64,000 nucleotides of DNA from Diploptera punctata (taxonomy: Eukaryota > Arthropoda > Insecta > Blattodea > Blaberidae). The position numbers were made by a program, and so were the translations under genes. Position 1 is the stretch's first letter. Each line of letters starts with the position of its first letter. The stretch is taken from assembly GCA_030220185.1 (NCBI GenBank), contig JASPKZ010007796.1, positions 1,332,501 through 1,396,500 of the forward strand, read 5' to 3'. Below are positions 54,826 through 64,000 of this stretch, piece after piece. The notes beneath the pieces were generated by a model. The model searched no databases and was not told where the DNA came from. It saw nothing but the letters and a program-made list of their open reading frames with translations.

Positions 54826-55835
54826 CATCATCATCATCATAGTACATTCACGAATTTAGGCCATTTGTTGACCTGTTTCGGCCTCAAGAGAAACACCATC
54901 CAAAAGTTTTTTTGAGTGGACGTCCTGGTCTTCTTCTTCCTGCAGGTTGATATCTTAACATTTGTTTGGGTATTCTGTGATCTTCCATTCGATGAACATG
55001 TTGCATCCGTCTTGACTTATAATCAGACATTTTGTTTTCTAAAGGTTCCATGTGTAATTCTTCTAAGGTGTCTTCATTTTTTTTTGTGATCTAGTAGTGT
55101 GTATCCTGCAGTCCTCCGAAGGTATCTCATTTCAGGAGATTTAAGTCTCTGTATATCCTTCTGTTTCAACGTCCATACTTCGCTACCATACAAAAGATTT
55201 GGAAGAGCCAGTGTTTTATACACTTTTAATCTTGAATGCTTTTGGACTAACTGTGGCTTGAAGATAGAATTTATTAACCCTAAAATTCTTAAAAATTTAG
55301 ATATTTTTGCATTTACATCCTTTTCTTCTTTCTATGAGATATTGCATCCTAGATATGTAAAATTATTCACCTGCTCCAAAATGTTATTGTCCGGTACAAT
55401 TTTACTTCTGACAGGATCTACACCTTGAAATGCCATAATTTTTGTTTTTTCTGTAGATATCTTCAAACCATATTCTTCTGTAATTTTGTTAAGTTCATAC
55501 AGACCTTTCTGTAGATTATCTTCTGAATTTGCTATTATTATTTGGTCATCTGCAAACAATAGGGTGTTTAATTTTCTATTTTCTGATATTATTATTCCAA
55601 ATTTATATGTCTGGTTCCAGCAACATATTACTTCATTGATATAAATTGCAAGCAGTGTTGGGGATAGGGGGCAGCCTTGTCTCACACCACGATTTATAAT
55701 TCCTTCTTCAGAAAATCTGTTATTTAATTTAATCTTCATGGTGTTGTCTTTGTAATTATTTTGTATGTTCTGCAGAAGTAAATTTGGTATATTTCTGTCT
55801 TCCAGAAAATATATAAGACCTAATAAACCTGTAAC
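54826..55835 (-). mobile_element. LINE group 2 copy with RT palm
   Basis: The minus-strand frame (55332-55739, open a little upstream) reads GVRQGCPLSPTLLAIYINEV, LLFADDQIIIANSEDNL, LKISTEKTKIMAFQG and FTYLGCNIS, covering RT motifs with the intact FADD active site. The C-terminal part continues in another frame to RRPGRPLKKTF, then a (ATG)n tail at about 54826. It is 5'-truncated and frameshifted. Confidence 0.85.
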
Positions 55836-55867
55836 TAGAACTTATCATTCCTTGATAATTGGATGAC

Positions 55868-55926
55868 GCTGGAGGGAAATTTTTCTATAGGATCGTAACA
55901 GGCCTTGGCCTAATACTTGGAAGGAA
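55868..55926 (+). pseudogene. LINE group 2 3' end fragment
   Basis: Plus strand: WREIFL-like text then DRNRPWPNTW in one frame (FYRIVTGLGLILGR in another), matching 52425-52480 and 23330-23410. Confidence 0.55.
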
Positions 55927-56258
55927 GAAGATGATAATGGCATGTGGGATCATGCCGAAACTTCGGAATCAGTAGCCAGAGGCCGAACTTGATTCCATGA
56001 CCCGGAAAACCCAAGAAAACTCTCTTAATCATATATATACAGGGTGTAACAGGACCTCACCGACAAAATTATAGGGATTATGCCATGCAGAGAGGACCAT
56101 TTTTTGTGAAGGAACATATAGTCGCAAACACGTCGTTTGTGAGTTATGCGCAGATAAAGGTGCAGTGATGAACAAAGGAAGGAAATGAAGCGTACCAATT
56201 TTGCAACCGTAAGGGTCGCAATTGAATAAAAAGAATTGCACACGTATAATGTTATTGA

Positions 56259-56949
56259 CTATTTTAACTCATGCGCCAAATGAGAGTCAACGACCAATCA
56301 CATTTCAATGATTTTTTATTTACAACCAATCACAGTCGTGTTTCGCCTAAAATTTACCAACTAAAGTGTATCATAATAAAGAAAGCACCTCCTTTTTAAC
56401 ATTCTGAATAAGTCATACCATTATTTTGCAGTGACTGACCCTCCAAGAAATACGGCTACCAGATTGTATATATAGTGCATGAATGTCAGCAGAAAGCGCA
56501 TGCAATAGATAATATAAAAACACTTGTAACAATTGATTATACCATAAAAAATAGCACTGTTTGTACTTTCTTAAACGAATTATTTTCCAGGAAATGACGT
56601 TTCAGAAAATATAATTGACATATTTACATCATACGGCATCAGAAACCTATAACGTTGGTTATAAATTTCTCCACTAGGGTGCATTCTTATAATATTGCGA
56701 TCCTTTGGCAATAAATGATATTATGATCTGGTTGCAGTGATGAACAAAGGAAGGAAATGAAGCGTACCAATCGTTTCTCATTTGTTTTCAAACATCGCCG
56801 TTTACAATAAATATATAAACATTTTAAAATAACTATAGTTAAATAATGATTTGTGAGTAAACAGCTTAATTTTATTCGTTAAATAATCCTAACAAATGCC
56901 ACTTTTGATTTCCAAATTCTCTAGATAAATTCACTCGTGGCATTACTTA
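56259..56949 (+). repeat. Family A copy B
   Basis: From CTATTTTAACTCATGCG to TCGTGGCATTACTTA, TGA on each side. It retains the two CCAAT motifs, the TATATATAG box, the AATAAA-like site and most of the body. The terminal palindrome is shortened. Confidence 0.88.
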
Positions 56950-56954
56950 TGAAA

Positions 56955-57115
56955 AAGACACGTTTTCAATAAGTGTTCAAAGAATAAGTGTTTTGACGAC
57001 GTCATAAAGAATAATGCCATGCTCGGCCGTGCTGATAATCGTTGCTGCGACAATATCAAACATGCAATGAAGCACAGGGCCGACTGTTTGAACACTTATT
57101 GTGAAAACATGTCTT
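56955..57115. repeat. Small MITE or hairpin (28-bp arms)
   Basis: AAGACACGTTTTCAATAAGT at 56955 is mirrored by ACTTATTGTGAAAACATGTC up to 57115. The 161-bp unit has no coding and no clear target duplication. Confidence 0.65.
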
Positions 57116-57279
57116 TATTCAATAAAATGATACGTGTACAATTGTTTGTATTCAATTCCGACCCATACGGGTGAACACATTCATCTGCCCATAACTAATT
57201 TGCGACTCTATGTTCCTTCACAAAAAATGATCTTTCTGCATGGCCTATAATTTTGTCAGTGAGGTCCTGTTACACCATA

Positions 57280-57465
57280 TATATATAGGTGTTGTAACTG
57301 TATTTTTGACATTTGGCAATGAAGGCAAATAAGATAGGCCTATGAAAAGAAAAATTAATACTTGAGTCGGGATTTGAACCCGAGACTCTAAACTCTGTAC
57401 ATTTAGCGCTCTAACGACCTGAGCTACCCAAGTATTCCAAAACAAACATACATTTTTCTTATACT
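57280..57465 (-). mobile_element. SINE-D copy
   Basis: The minus strand has a tRNA-like head, TTGGGTAGCTCAGGTCGTTA with T-arm CTCGGGTTCAAATCCCG, then a truncated body with TTTGACATTTGGC complement. The acceptor-like ends pair, but the anticodon loop is irregular (9 nt), so it is not a working tRNA gene. Confidence 0.8.
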
Positions 57466-57466
57466 T

Positions 57467-58058
57467 ACTTACTTACTTACTTACTCACTGGCACTATCGA
57501 ACCCGTAGGTTCATGGCCGCACGGACAAAAGCTCTCCATACATCCCTATCCTGAGCTAATGCTTTCCAATCATTCCCTGTATAATCTACTTCCCTCAAAT
57601 CATAGTTAATGTTATTCTCCCACCTCATTCTTGTTCTACCAACTGGGCGTTTTCCCTCTGACTTTCCTACAAGAAGCTTCCATGCAAGTCTTTCATTCCC
57701 CATACGCGCAACATGTCCTGCCCATCGCAGTCTAAGAGACTTAACTGTTCTTATTATATCTGGCTTCCTATAAAGACCATGTAGCTCATTGTTATGTAGT
57801 CTTCTCCATTCACCTGTCTGTTCATCTCTCTTTGGTCCAAAACATTTCGTAAGAACTTTATTCTCAAATACTCGTAATCTCCTTTCCTCCCTTAAAGTAA
57901 GAGTCCATGCTTCGCACCGATATTATATAACTGGTAGATTTAGATAATAGTTTTATATATTTTCAGTTTAAATTTAAAGTTTTTGAAGTGAAAGGAGTTG
58001 GATTGGGAACAGCAAGAGTCTCTCTGCAATGCATAATAGCACGCATTTCCAGGATTAA
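57467..58058 (-). pseudogene. LINE group 1 C-terminal half with tetranucleotide tail
   Basis: The minus strand runs from the NPGNAC segment through KIYKTIIxI, SWTLTLREERRLRVFEN, GKSEGKRPVGRTRMRWENNI to NLRVR and stop, then CAGTGAGTAAGTAAGTAAGT. Frameshifts break it. Confidence 0.82.
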
Positions 58059-58077
58059 CATTTTTCTTATATATGTA

Positions 58078-59479
58078 GGGTAATGGAGGATAAGAGTACG
58101 CAGGTGGTTAAGAGTACGCAGGGAAATGTTATGGTATTGGCAGCACTGCAGAACATGCTGATTATTACGTTTCAGGTGATAGCTGTTACAAAGGAAGATC
58201 ACGCCGTTAGTATCATTGACCTGCTTCATTTGATCTTCGTGCTACCAGGTAAAATTAACTTTCCTTACTTGTCTATGTAATTTCTGTGTGATATAGCAGT
58301 AAATGTTTTTCCACCTTACGGAGTAAAAAATAATTTTGTAAAGAGAGTATCTTATTAATGTGCATCTAAGTATCCTACAGCACATGGTGAAGATTGCATT
58401 TTCTCCTCTGTTACTGTGCTGGATGAATCTATTGGTTTGTGTTTTGTTGAAATTACGCCAAGTATTGAGGCAAAGATTTTACGCAGCAGGATGTTCACTG
58501 CGTATTCTTAGCCTCCATCGGGAGGTTATCATTACATTTGGTTTTTTTTCATTTATGGCTATTAAAGTGGAAGAAAACTCTGTTTTACTCTTAATATATA
58601 GATGTAGGCCTATATTATATTGCTACAAAGTTTGTTATAACTTATCATAGTTTTGTATTTCGTCGTAAAGAAGATACAAATAACATTTGTATTTTTATTT
58701 GACAGAGCAAAAGAACTGAGTAAATGAAACGAGATAGGTTTTATGAGAACAAGACGTGTACAATTAATGGTAGTATTCATCCAATTTGTCTGCTGCTTCA
58801 GAACATAAGTAACAAGAACTATAAACCGAAGAACGCAGGGACCCAGCACGAAAATCAGAAACATGCCATCATCACCTTTCAAAAACCATTTGGGAAGAAA
58901 AAAAGAGAAAATTATTAGAGCAGGCTAAATCAGAAAAAAGTTTTTAAAAATAGAAAGACAAGTAACATAAATGGGCCTAGCAAACAGGAAATCAAATGCA
59001 AGAAGAGAATTGATGTTTAATAATGACTCTAACCATCTTCAAGTTCAGCTGAGTCGAAAGCCTTCATTGAAGAAGAAGAAAAAGATGACGATTCAACTGT
59101 CTGTCCAGGATGTCGGGGTTCGTACCCCGATAGCTGGATTCAGTGTAGAATTTGCAAAGAGTGGTGGCAAGAAGACTGTAGTGCTTAAGAAGGCAGTGGT
59201 CCATTTGTTTGTGACTATTGTTAGGCAGGCCCTAGTGAGTACTCTTAACCACCCTACCCGCGTACTCTTAACCTCCCGGTAGGTCAAGAGTACGCAAATT
59301 ACATTTTTTACTAATTTATTATTCATGCCTGTGTTTTAAAATGTAGTTGACTGATGTTTTTTTAAACTATTTGTATTTGAATAAAGAATATTTTTAAAAA
59401 TTTTGAACTCTGTATTTTATTTATTTTATCAAATATAACTGAAAATCCACTAAGTGCGTACTCTTACCCTCCTTTGCCC
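58078..59479 (+). mobile_element. Pogo-like element with TA target site
   Basis: The ends GGGTAATGGAGGATAAGAGT and (reverse complement) GGGCAAAGGAGGGTAAGAGT are inverted repeats, flanked by TA. Sister SINE-D copies show the empty site ATATATGTAGTATTCTC. TTAAGAGTACGC motifs recur near both ends. The 1402-bp interior keeps a C-terminal protein remnant only. Confidence 0.8.
58960..59221 (+). pseudogene. Pogo-type transposase C-terminus with PHD-like finger
   Basis: One frame reads PSKQEIKCKKRIDV, stops, then ESKAFIEEEEKDDDSTVCPG, CRGSYPDSWIQCRICKEWW, QEDCSA, stop, EGSGPFVCDYC and stop. The CX2C...CX2C...WWxxxC...CX2C order is the PHD-like finger that ends many insect pogo-type transposases. In-frame stops show decay. 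The catalytic DDE domain is gone. Confidence 0.7.
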
Positions 59480-59481
59480 TA

Positions 59482-59690
59482 GTATTCTCAATTCACACAA
59501 GAGGTAGCGGAAAATCGTTCCGTCTGACATCTTGTGACCAACATAACAGTTAAGCAAATTTTTAAAGAGAATATTTACTTTATAGCAGTATCGCTTGTAT
59601 ATTTAGATGTTATAACTACATTTTTGACATTTGGGAGACTTGGGTTCAAATCCCGACTCAAGCATTCATTTTTCATATCATATTTGCCTT
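59482..59690 (-). mobile_element. SINE-D remnant pair at the pogo insertion
   Basis: From the insertion site the minus-strand SINE-D body (GTGTGAATTGAGAATAC tail side) runs to about 59630, then meets a plus-strand box B piece, GGTTCAAATCCCGACTCAAG. The sequence left of the pogo element (58059-58075) is the SINE's end. Confidence 0.75.
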
Positions 59691-59919
59691 CACTGCCAAA
59701 TACCTCATGTTAATATATCTTTCTCTGGGAATACAGTAGTTTGTTTAAAAAAAACCTGCACCTAGAAATCCTAACATTACTGAGCAGCAACACACATTTC
59801 CCAAAAAAAAAAGTACCAGAATAGGGAGCTGATTTCAACAGCCGGTGTTGTAGTGTAGCAAGGAACACTCGAAATCGTTATTACAACAAAAGGAACAATT
59901 TAGGTAACCGTCCAACAAT
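59691..59919 (+). repeat. Dispersed repeat X, copy 1 (continuous)
   Basis: CTCTGGGAATACAGTAG through CCGGTGTTGTAG and GTGTAGCAAGGAACACTCGA. The same text occurs in two separated parts at about 60708-60831 and 61390-61460. Confidence 0.7.
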
Positions 59920-60640
59920 AGAATGAAACTAAATATATGGCCACACGTAGAAATTCAGTACATAATGGAAATGGACAGCTAATGACAAATGAGGGAAATT
60001 TTGAGGAAGTGACTGAATTCAAATACCTAGGAACAATAATCACAAATAGGAATGAGATGCACAAAGAAATTAAACATAGGCTCAATTCTGGAAATGCAAG
60101 CTATTATGCATTGCAGAGACTTTTGATGTCCCAACTCCTTTCAAAAAACGTTAGGCTGAAAATATATAAAACTATTATTCTACCAGTTACATTATATGGG
60201 TGCGAAACATGGACTCTTACTTTAAGGGAGGAAAGGAGATTACGAGTTTTTGAGAATAAAGTTCTTACGAAAATTTTTGGACCAAAGAGAGATGAACAGA
60301 GAGGTGAATGGAGAAGACTACATAACAATGAACTACATGGTCTTTATAGGAAGCCAGATATAATAAGAACAGTTAAGTCTCGTAGACTGCGATGGGCAGG
60401 ACATGTTGCGCGTATGGGGAATGAAAGACGTGCATTGGAACTTCTTGTAGGAAAGCCAGAAGGAAAACGCCCAGTTGGTAGACCAAGAATGAGGTGGGAG
60501 AATAACATTAACTATGATTTGAGGGAAGTGGATTATACAGGGAATAATTGGAAAGCGTTAGCTCAGGATAGGGATGTATGGAGAGCTTATGTCTGCGCGG
60601 CCATGAACCTGCGGGTTCGATAGTGCCAGTGAGTTTGAGT
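59920..60640 (+). mobile_element. LINE group 1, best-preserved C-terminal ORF
   Basis: A 228-codon open frame (59937-60623) reads NFEEVTEFKYLGTIITNRNE, YALQRLLMSQLLSKNVRLKI, LYGCETWTLTLREERRLRVF, VLTKIFGPKRDEQRGEWRR, RRLRWAGHVARMGNERRALE, GKRPVGRPRMRWENNINYDL and ends AAMNLRVR. It covers the RT thumb and C-terminal region; the first Met is internal, not a real start. 3' UTR is about 20 bp, ending AGTGCCAGTGAGTTTGAG. Lack of breaks suggests a young, 5'-truncated insertion. Confidence 0.88.
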
Positions 60641-61888
60641 TTTATAATACGACATAGACTCGCATGGCGTTCCACACTTAGCCGTATGTTTTCTTGGAAC
60701 TTTATTCCTCTGGGAATACAGTAGATCGTTAAAAAAAGTCTGCACCTAGAAGTCCTAACATTTATCAGAAACACACATTTCTCAAAAAAGTTCCAAAAAA
60801 GGAGTTGATTTCAACAACCGGTGTTGTAGGGTAGAATGTTTGAACGCATTAGACAGTAAAAGGCGTTCTCTGCTGATAAAGTTTTATTCAAACACATTTT
60901 TCTTACTCAGAAATCTATTCACGCGGTAATAATTGTAAGCTACCTGACAAGGTACCTTAAGATCGTAACTCAAGATATAAACGTATGTGAAAATCCCGAA
61001 GGGAACCGATGGTAACCGATGTAGTTTGAAACTTATCCAAGATGTCGGACCTTGAAGACTTCGATCATGTTTTCGGTATACGCGGAGAAGAGGAATTTGA
61101 TAGAGTCTACCAAAGAATTCAACTGGAAGAACAGGAGAATCGGCGTAATATTGCGCGTCGCAGACGTGTTTTTATACGGTATTATTTGCGGGATGCAAGC
61201 ATAAATGCATTCCTCTATAGCAGGCGAAAATAACGGAAGTGGTTTTATCGCTGGGAATTCTGGGTAATTCGTTGCCAATATTACGAAAACGTCAACATTC
61301 ATGCATGACTGGTTAAGGCGGCCGTTAATTCGATCTCAGCTCACCAGTGATTGGAAGTAATTTGAGTAGAAACTAATGTATTTGCATACGACCCGTAGTG
61401 TAGCAAGGAACACTCGAAATCGTTATTAGAACATTAGAAACAATTTAGTTAACCGTCCACATATCGTTCCCAGTGACAGCACCTGGATTGATGCTGCAGC
61501 TGTCAATAGGATCAGACATTCCAACCACCAAACCGCCCGCATGTAAATGTTTTAGATGTGGAGTACTTCCGTGCAATTCACTGTCCCCCGCGTCAGCTTG
61601 TTTCTCAAATTATTGACGATTTGATCACCGCTGTTGAAGTATCTTCCTCTCACCTGATGTACGACAACATCAACAACGTATTCATCACTTTGTATTTAAA
61701 TAATGCAAATTAATAGCGGAAGCAAAAAGCACACTTGCCCCGTATAAATATGCTTCCAGCTCGATTGGAGTTTGCTCTGAACACTGAAGACAATACTAAA
61801 GGAGAACTGAAACATTAGATTTGTCAGGCAAGATAGCTAATTGAATGAAAACATTGCTGGACTTACAAACAATCTATTTGATCATCAT

Positions 61889-61923
<35 letters not shown>
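60641..61923. other. Repeat X copy 2 split by an insert with a small ORF
   Basis: Repeat X occurs at about 60708-60831 and 61390-61460; the segment between is extra relative to copy 1. It carries a 63-codon plus-strand frame (61042-61233) reading MSDLEDFDHVFGIRGEEEFD and RNIARRRRVFIRYYL, acidic then basic. It might be the start of a transposase-type protein, but I do not recognise it firmly. A (TA)n run ends the stretch (about 61896-61923). Confidence 0.45.
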
Positions 61924-61926
<3 letters not shown>

Positions 61927-62461
61927 TAAGATATAAAAATTTCGTGTCACATTGTTTGTCCGCGATGGAATCCTAAACTACTGAACCGATTTTAATAAAA
62001 TTTTGCACACTGTGTGCAGTTTGATCCAACTTGAGACTTAGGGTAGTTTATAACTAAATTTATAGTCACATTATTTTTTATTGCAAATTATTTGTTTATT
62101 ATTTAACAAAGAGTTATAATTATCTGTGAGTTCCATACGATTCTAACAGATGGCGGTGTAATTATCTGTGAGTTCCATACGATTCTAACAGATGGCGGTG
62201 TTAGGTAATTTGGTAAGGTAATTGGTTTATTATTTAACAAAGAGAGATCCAGATTGCTGTGCTTTTTATTGCAACCGCGAATTTAAATTGAATTACAAAT
62301 ATTGATTATTTCATAATATAAGTGTGTTCAGTGTTTGTTTTATTTTCAATATTATTAATTTCGTGTGTAAGTATTAATTTTAAGTAATCTGGCTAAAAGA
62401 CAGCAACTTGATTTAAATTTTTAACGTAGAAGCCACATCAACGTGAGGCCGGGAGTTCTAG
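61924..62461 (+). mobile_element. Helitron-like non-autonomous element (538 bp)
   Basis: The left end TCTTAAGATATAAAAATTTC follows an A; the right end CGTGAGGCCGGGAGTTCTAG precedes a T. The 5' text GTCCGCGATGGAATCCTAAA and ACTGAACCGATTTTAATAAA is typical of insect Helitrons. An imperfect hairpin (CACATCAACGTG) lies just before CTAG. A 44-bp segment with TTCCATACGATTCTAACAGA is duplicated in tandem at about 62113-62200. Confidence 0.85.
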
Positions 62462-63227
62462 TATATATATCAGTTGGTTAGAGCGCTAAACGTACAGAGT
62501 TTAGAGACTCGGTTTCAAATCCCGACCCAAGCACTAATTTGTCTTTTCATATCATATTTGCCTCCATTGCCAAATGTCAAAAATATAGTTATAACATCTA
62601 AATATACAAGCGTTACTGCTATAAAGTAAATATTCTCTTTAAAAATTGGCTTACCTGTTATGGTGGCCGCTAGATGGTAGTTGGAACATCTTCCTGCTAC
62701 CTCTTGTGTGAATTGAGAATACTACATATATAAGAAAAATGTATGTTTGTGTTTGGAATACTTGAGTAGCTCAGGTCGTTAGAGCGCTAAACGTACAGAG
62801 TTTAGAAAAAGAGAAAAATAAACGCATGTACCGGGATTTGAACCCAGGACCTCTAATTTGATACATTAGTGGCTTACCATATAAGCTATCCAGGCTCCTG
62901 GCACCAATTTTTCCTTTATATTTATATATATATATATATTCTCTATCATGATAGGTAGCGGGAATTCAGTGTTTCTGCCCTCTCGTGGCTATTGTAACAA
63001 GTACGCAAATTAAATATGATTTTTACTTTATAGCAGTGCCACTTATTTATTTCGATGTTATAATTAAATTTTGACAATTAGCAATCCAGGCCTAATATGA
63101 CATGAAAAGAAAAACAAACGCCATAACCGGGATTTGAACCCAGGACCTCTAATTTGATGCATTTGTGCGCTTCTAGTTACGCTATCCAGGCTCCTAGCAC
63201 AAATATTTATTTTTCCCTTATATGCTA

Positions 63228-63306
<79 letters not shown>

Positions 63307-63540
63307 TATATATATAAAATAGGACTTTAGTAGTAATAGGGCTTTATTAGACTAAAAGTAAGATATATGCAACGTTATTTACAAATATGGATCGCACGGG
63401 CAGTAAGCCGTGCGTGCTGTTGACAGTCCGTTTCAATAAAGTAATATTTGGTAATAGTATAAAGAAAAACAAAAAGAAAACAACAATATTACAATTACAT
63501 AAATAAAACTCAATAATATTACAATTAGATAATAATACAA

Positions 63541-63578
<38 letters not shown>

Positions 63579-64000
63579 ATATTTATAATGTCTATATATA
63601 CAAGCGTTACTGCTATAAAGTAAATATTCTCTTTAATAATTTGCTTAACTGTTATGTTAGCCGCTAGATGGCAGTCGGAAGATCTTTCCGCTACCTCTTG
63701 TGTGAATTGAGAATACTACATGTATAAGAAAATTGTATGTTTGTCTTGCAATTCTTGGGTAGCTCAGTTGGTTAGAGCGCTAAAGGTACAGACTTTAGAG
63801 ACTCGAGTTCAAATCCCGACTCAAGCATTATTTTTTCTTTTCATATCATATATATATATATAGTGAAAGGAAGATCATTATTTGCACCAGGAACCTGAGT
63901 GGTGTGATGGTTAGCTCACTAATGTATACAGTTAGTGGTCTCGGGTTCAAATCGCGCTTCAGGCATTTATTTTGCTTTCTGGTTTCCCATAAAGGTCGTG
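62462..64000. mobile_element. SINE-D cluster with (TA)n and (TC)n tails
   Basis: tRNA-like heads lie at 62468-62535 (+), 62758-62815 (+, cut after the anticodon stem), 62832-62902 (-), 63127-63200 (-), 63752-63827 (+) and 63888-63967 (+). The 63752 head has a pairable 7-bp acceptor stem, D arm GCTC/GAGC and T arm with one mismatch. Bodies with TGCTATAAAGTAAATATTCTC and ends GAGAATACTACATATATA lead into TA runs, so the microsatellites (for example 63231-63319 and 63545-63575) look like SINE tails. SINE-E-type tail sequence lies at 63318-63450. No head has a convincing anticodon loop for a functional tRNA. Confidence 0.78.

Larger units (their letters stand above)
54345..56038 (+). mobile_element. 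Penelope-like element with inverted terminal modules
   Basis: A module at 54345-54470 (minus) and another at 55928-56038 (plus) are inverted copies; both contain the hairpin GGCATG...CATGCC-like stem followed by GAAACGTCGGAATC or GAAACTTCGGAATC. Between them the plus strand at about 54522-54600 reads YREAIEIEKRPHSMPKDYHL, the kind of C-terminus seen in PLE proteins. A LINE occupies most of the interior. This is my reading of a deleted PLE with pseudo-LTRs. Confidence 0.6.
56040..57276. mobile_element. Mariner-like non-autonomous element with long TIRs
   Basis: The left end CAGGGTGTAACAGGACCTCA and about 120 bp of following sequence recur inverted up to 57276 (TTTTGTCAGTGAGGTCCTGT then TACACC). 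The outer CCTG of the right end is lost to a TA-rich run. Inner motifs TTTTTTGTGAAGGAACATA and GTCGCAAA are shared by both arms. Family A copy B and a small MITE lie inside. No transposase. Confidence 0.75.

Noticed and set aside
63752..63827. Functional tRNA gene
   Set aside because: Acceptor and D stems pair, but the T stem has a mismatch, the anticodon (ACA in a G-T-A-C-A-G-A loop) is implausible, and many copies sit within SINE bodies.

Overview
This window looks like intergenic DNA from an animal, most likely an insect and possibly a polyneopteran. It is AT-rich and almost wholly made of transposable elements and satellites. I find no intact host gene, rRNA, functional tRNA or CRISPR array. 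The insect call is an inference from element types: the non-LTR reverse transcriptase fragments, rosa-like mariner, piggyBac-like and pogo-like elements, Penelope-like elements (PLEs) and several tRNA-headed SINEs. No marker gene fixes the species.

Layout: 1-11.2 kb holds a family-A repeat end, a 283-bp-arm hairpin, mariner remnants, SINEs, a layered LINE stack (6.9-8.4 kb) and a Helitron-like element (9.0-10.0 kb). 11.7-16.0 kb is a 159-bp satellite whose unit resembles a mariner terminal repeat. 16.0-25.2 kb is nested LINEs, SINEs, family A and a PLE with inverted arms. 25.2-28.2 kb is an 80-bp tandem array inside a PLE tail. 28.9-33.1 kb has a LINE with a target duplication, a hAT element with 8-bp duplications and a DD41D mariner derivative. 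33.2-38.7 kb is a 78-bp satellite of about 70 copies. 38.7-43 kb is a long LINE interrupted by family A and a SINE, then a piggyBac-like MITE split by an ORF1-only LINE piece. 43.6-64 kb is more LINE, SINE, MITE, PLE and pogo-like debris, a second Helitron and a dense SINE cluster.

Nothing here works as a gene pathway. What the sequence does show is insertion order: many insertions leave readable target-site duplications or rejoin into an older element's frame. The most unusual points are hammerhead-ribozyme-like folds multiplied in the 80-bp array and repeated in other PLE tails; the mariner-terminus origin of the 159-bp satellite; and an unclassified repeat (family A) that twice sits exactly between the two Asp codons of a LINE reverse transcriptase YADD box with no net change to the target.

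Coordinates of degenerate elements are accurate to roughly 10-20 bases unless a terminal repeat or target duplication fixes them.
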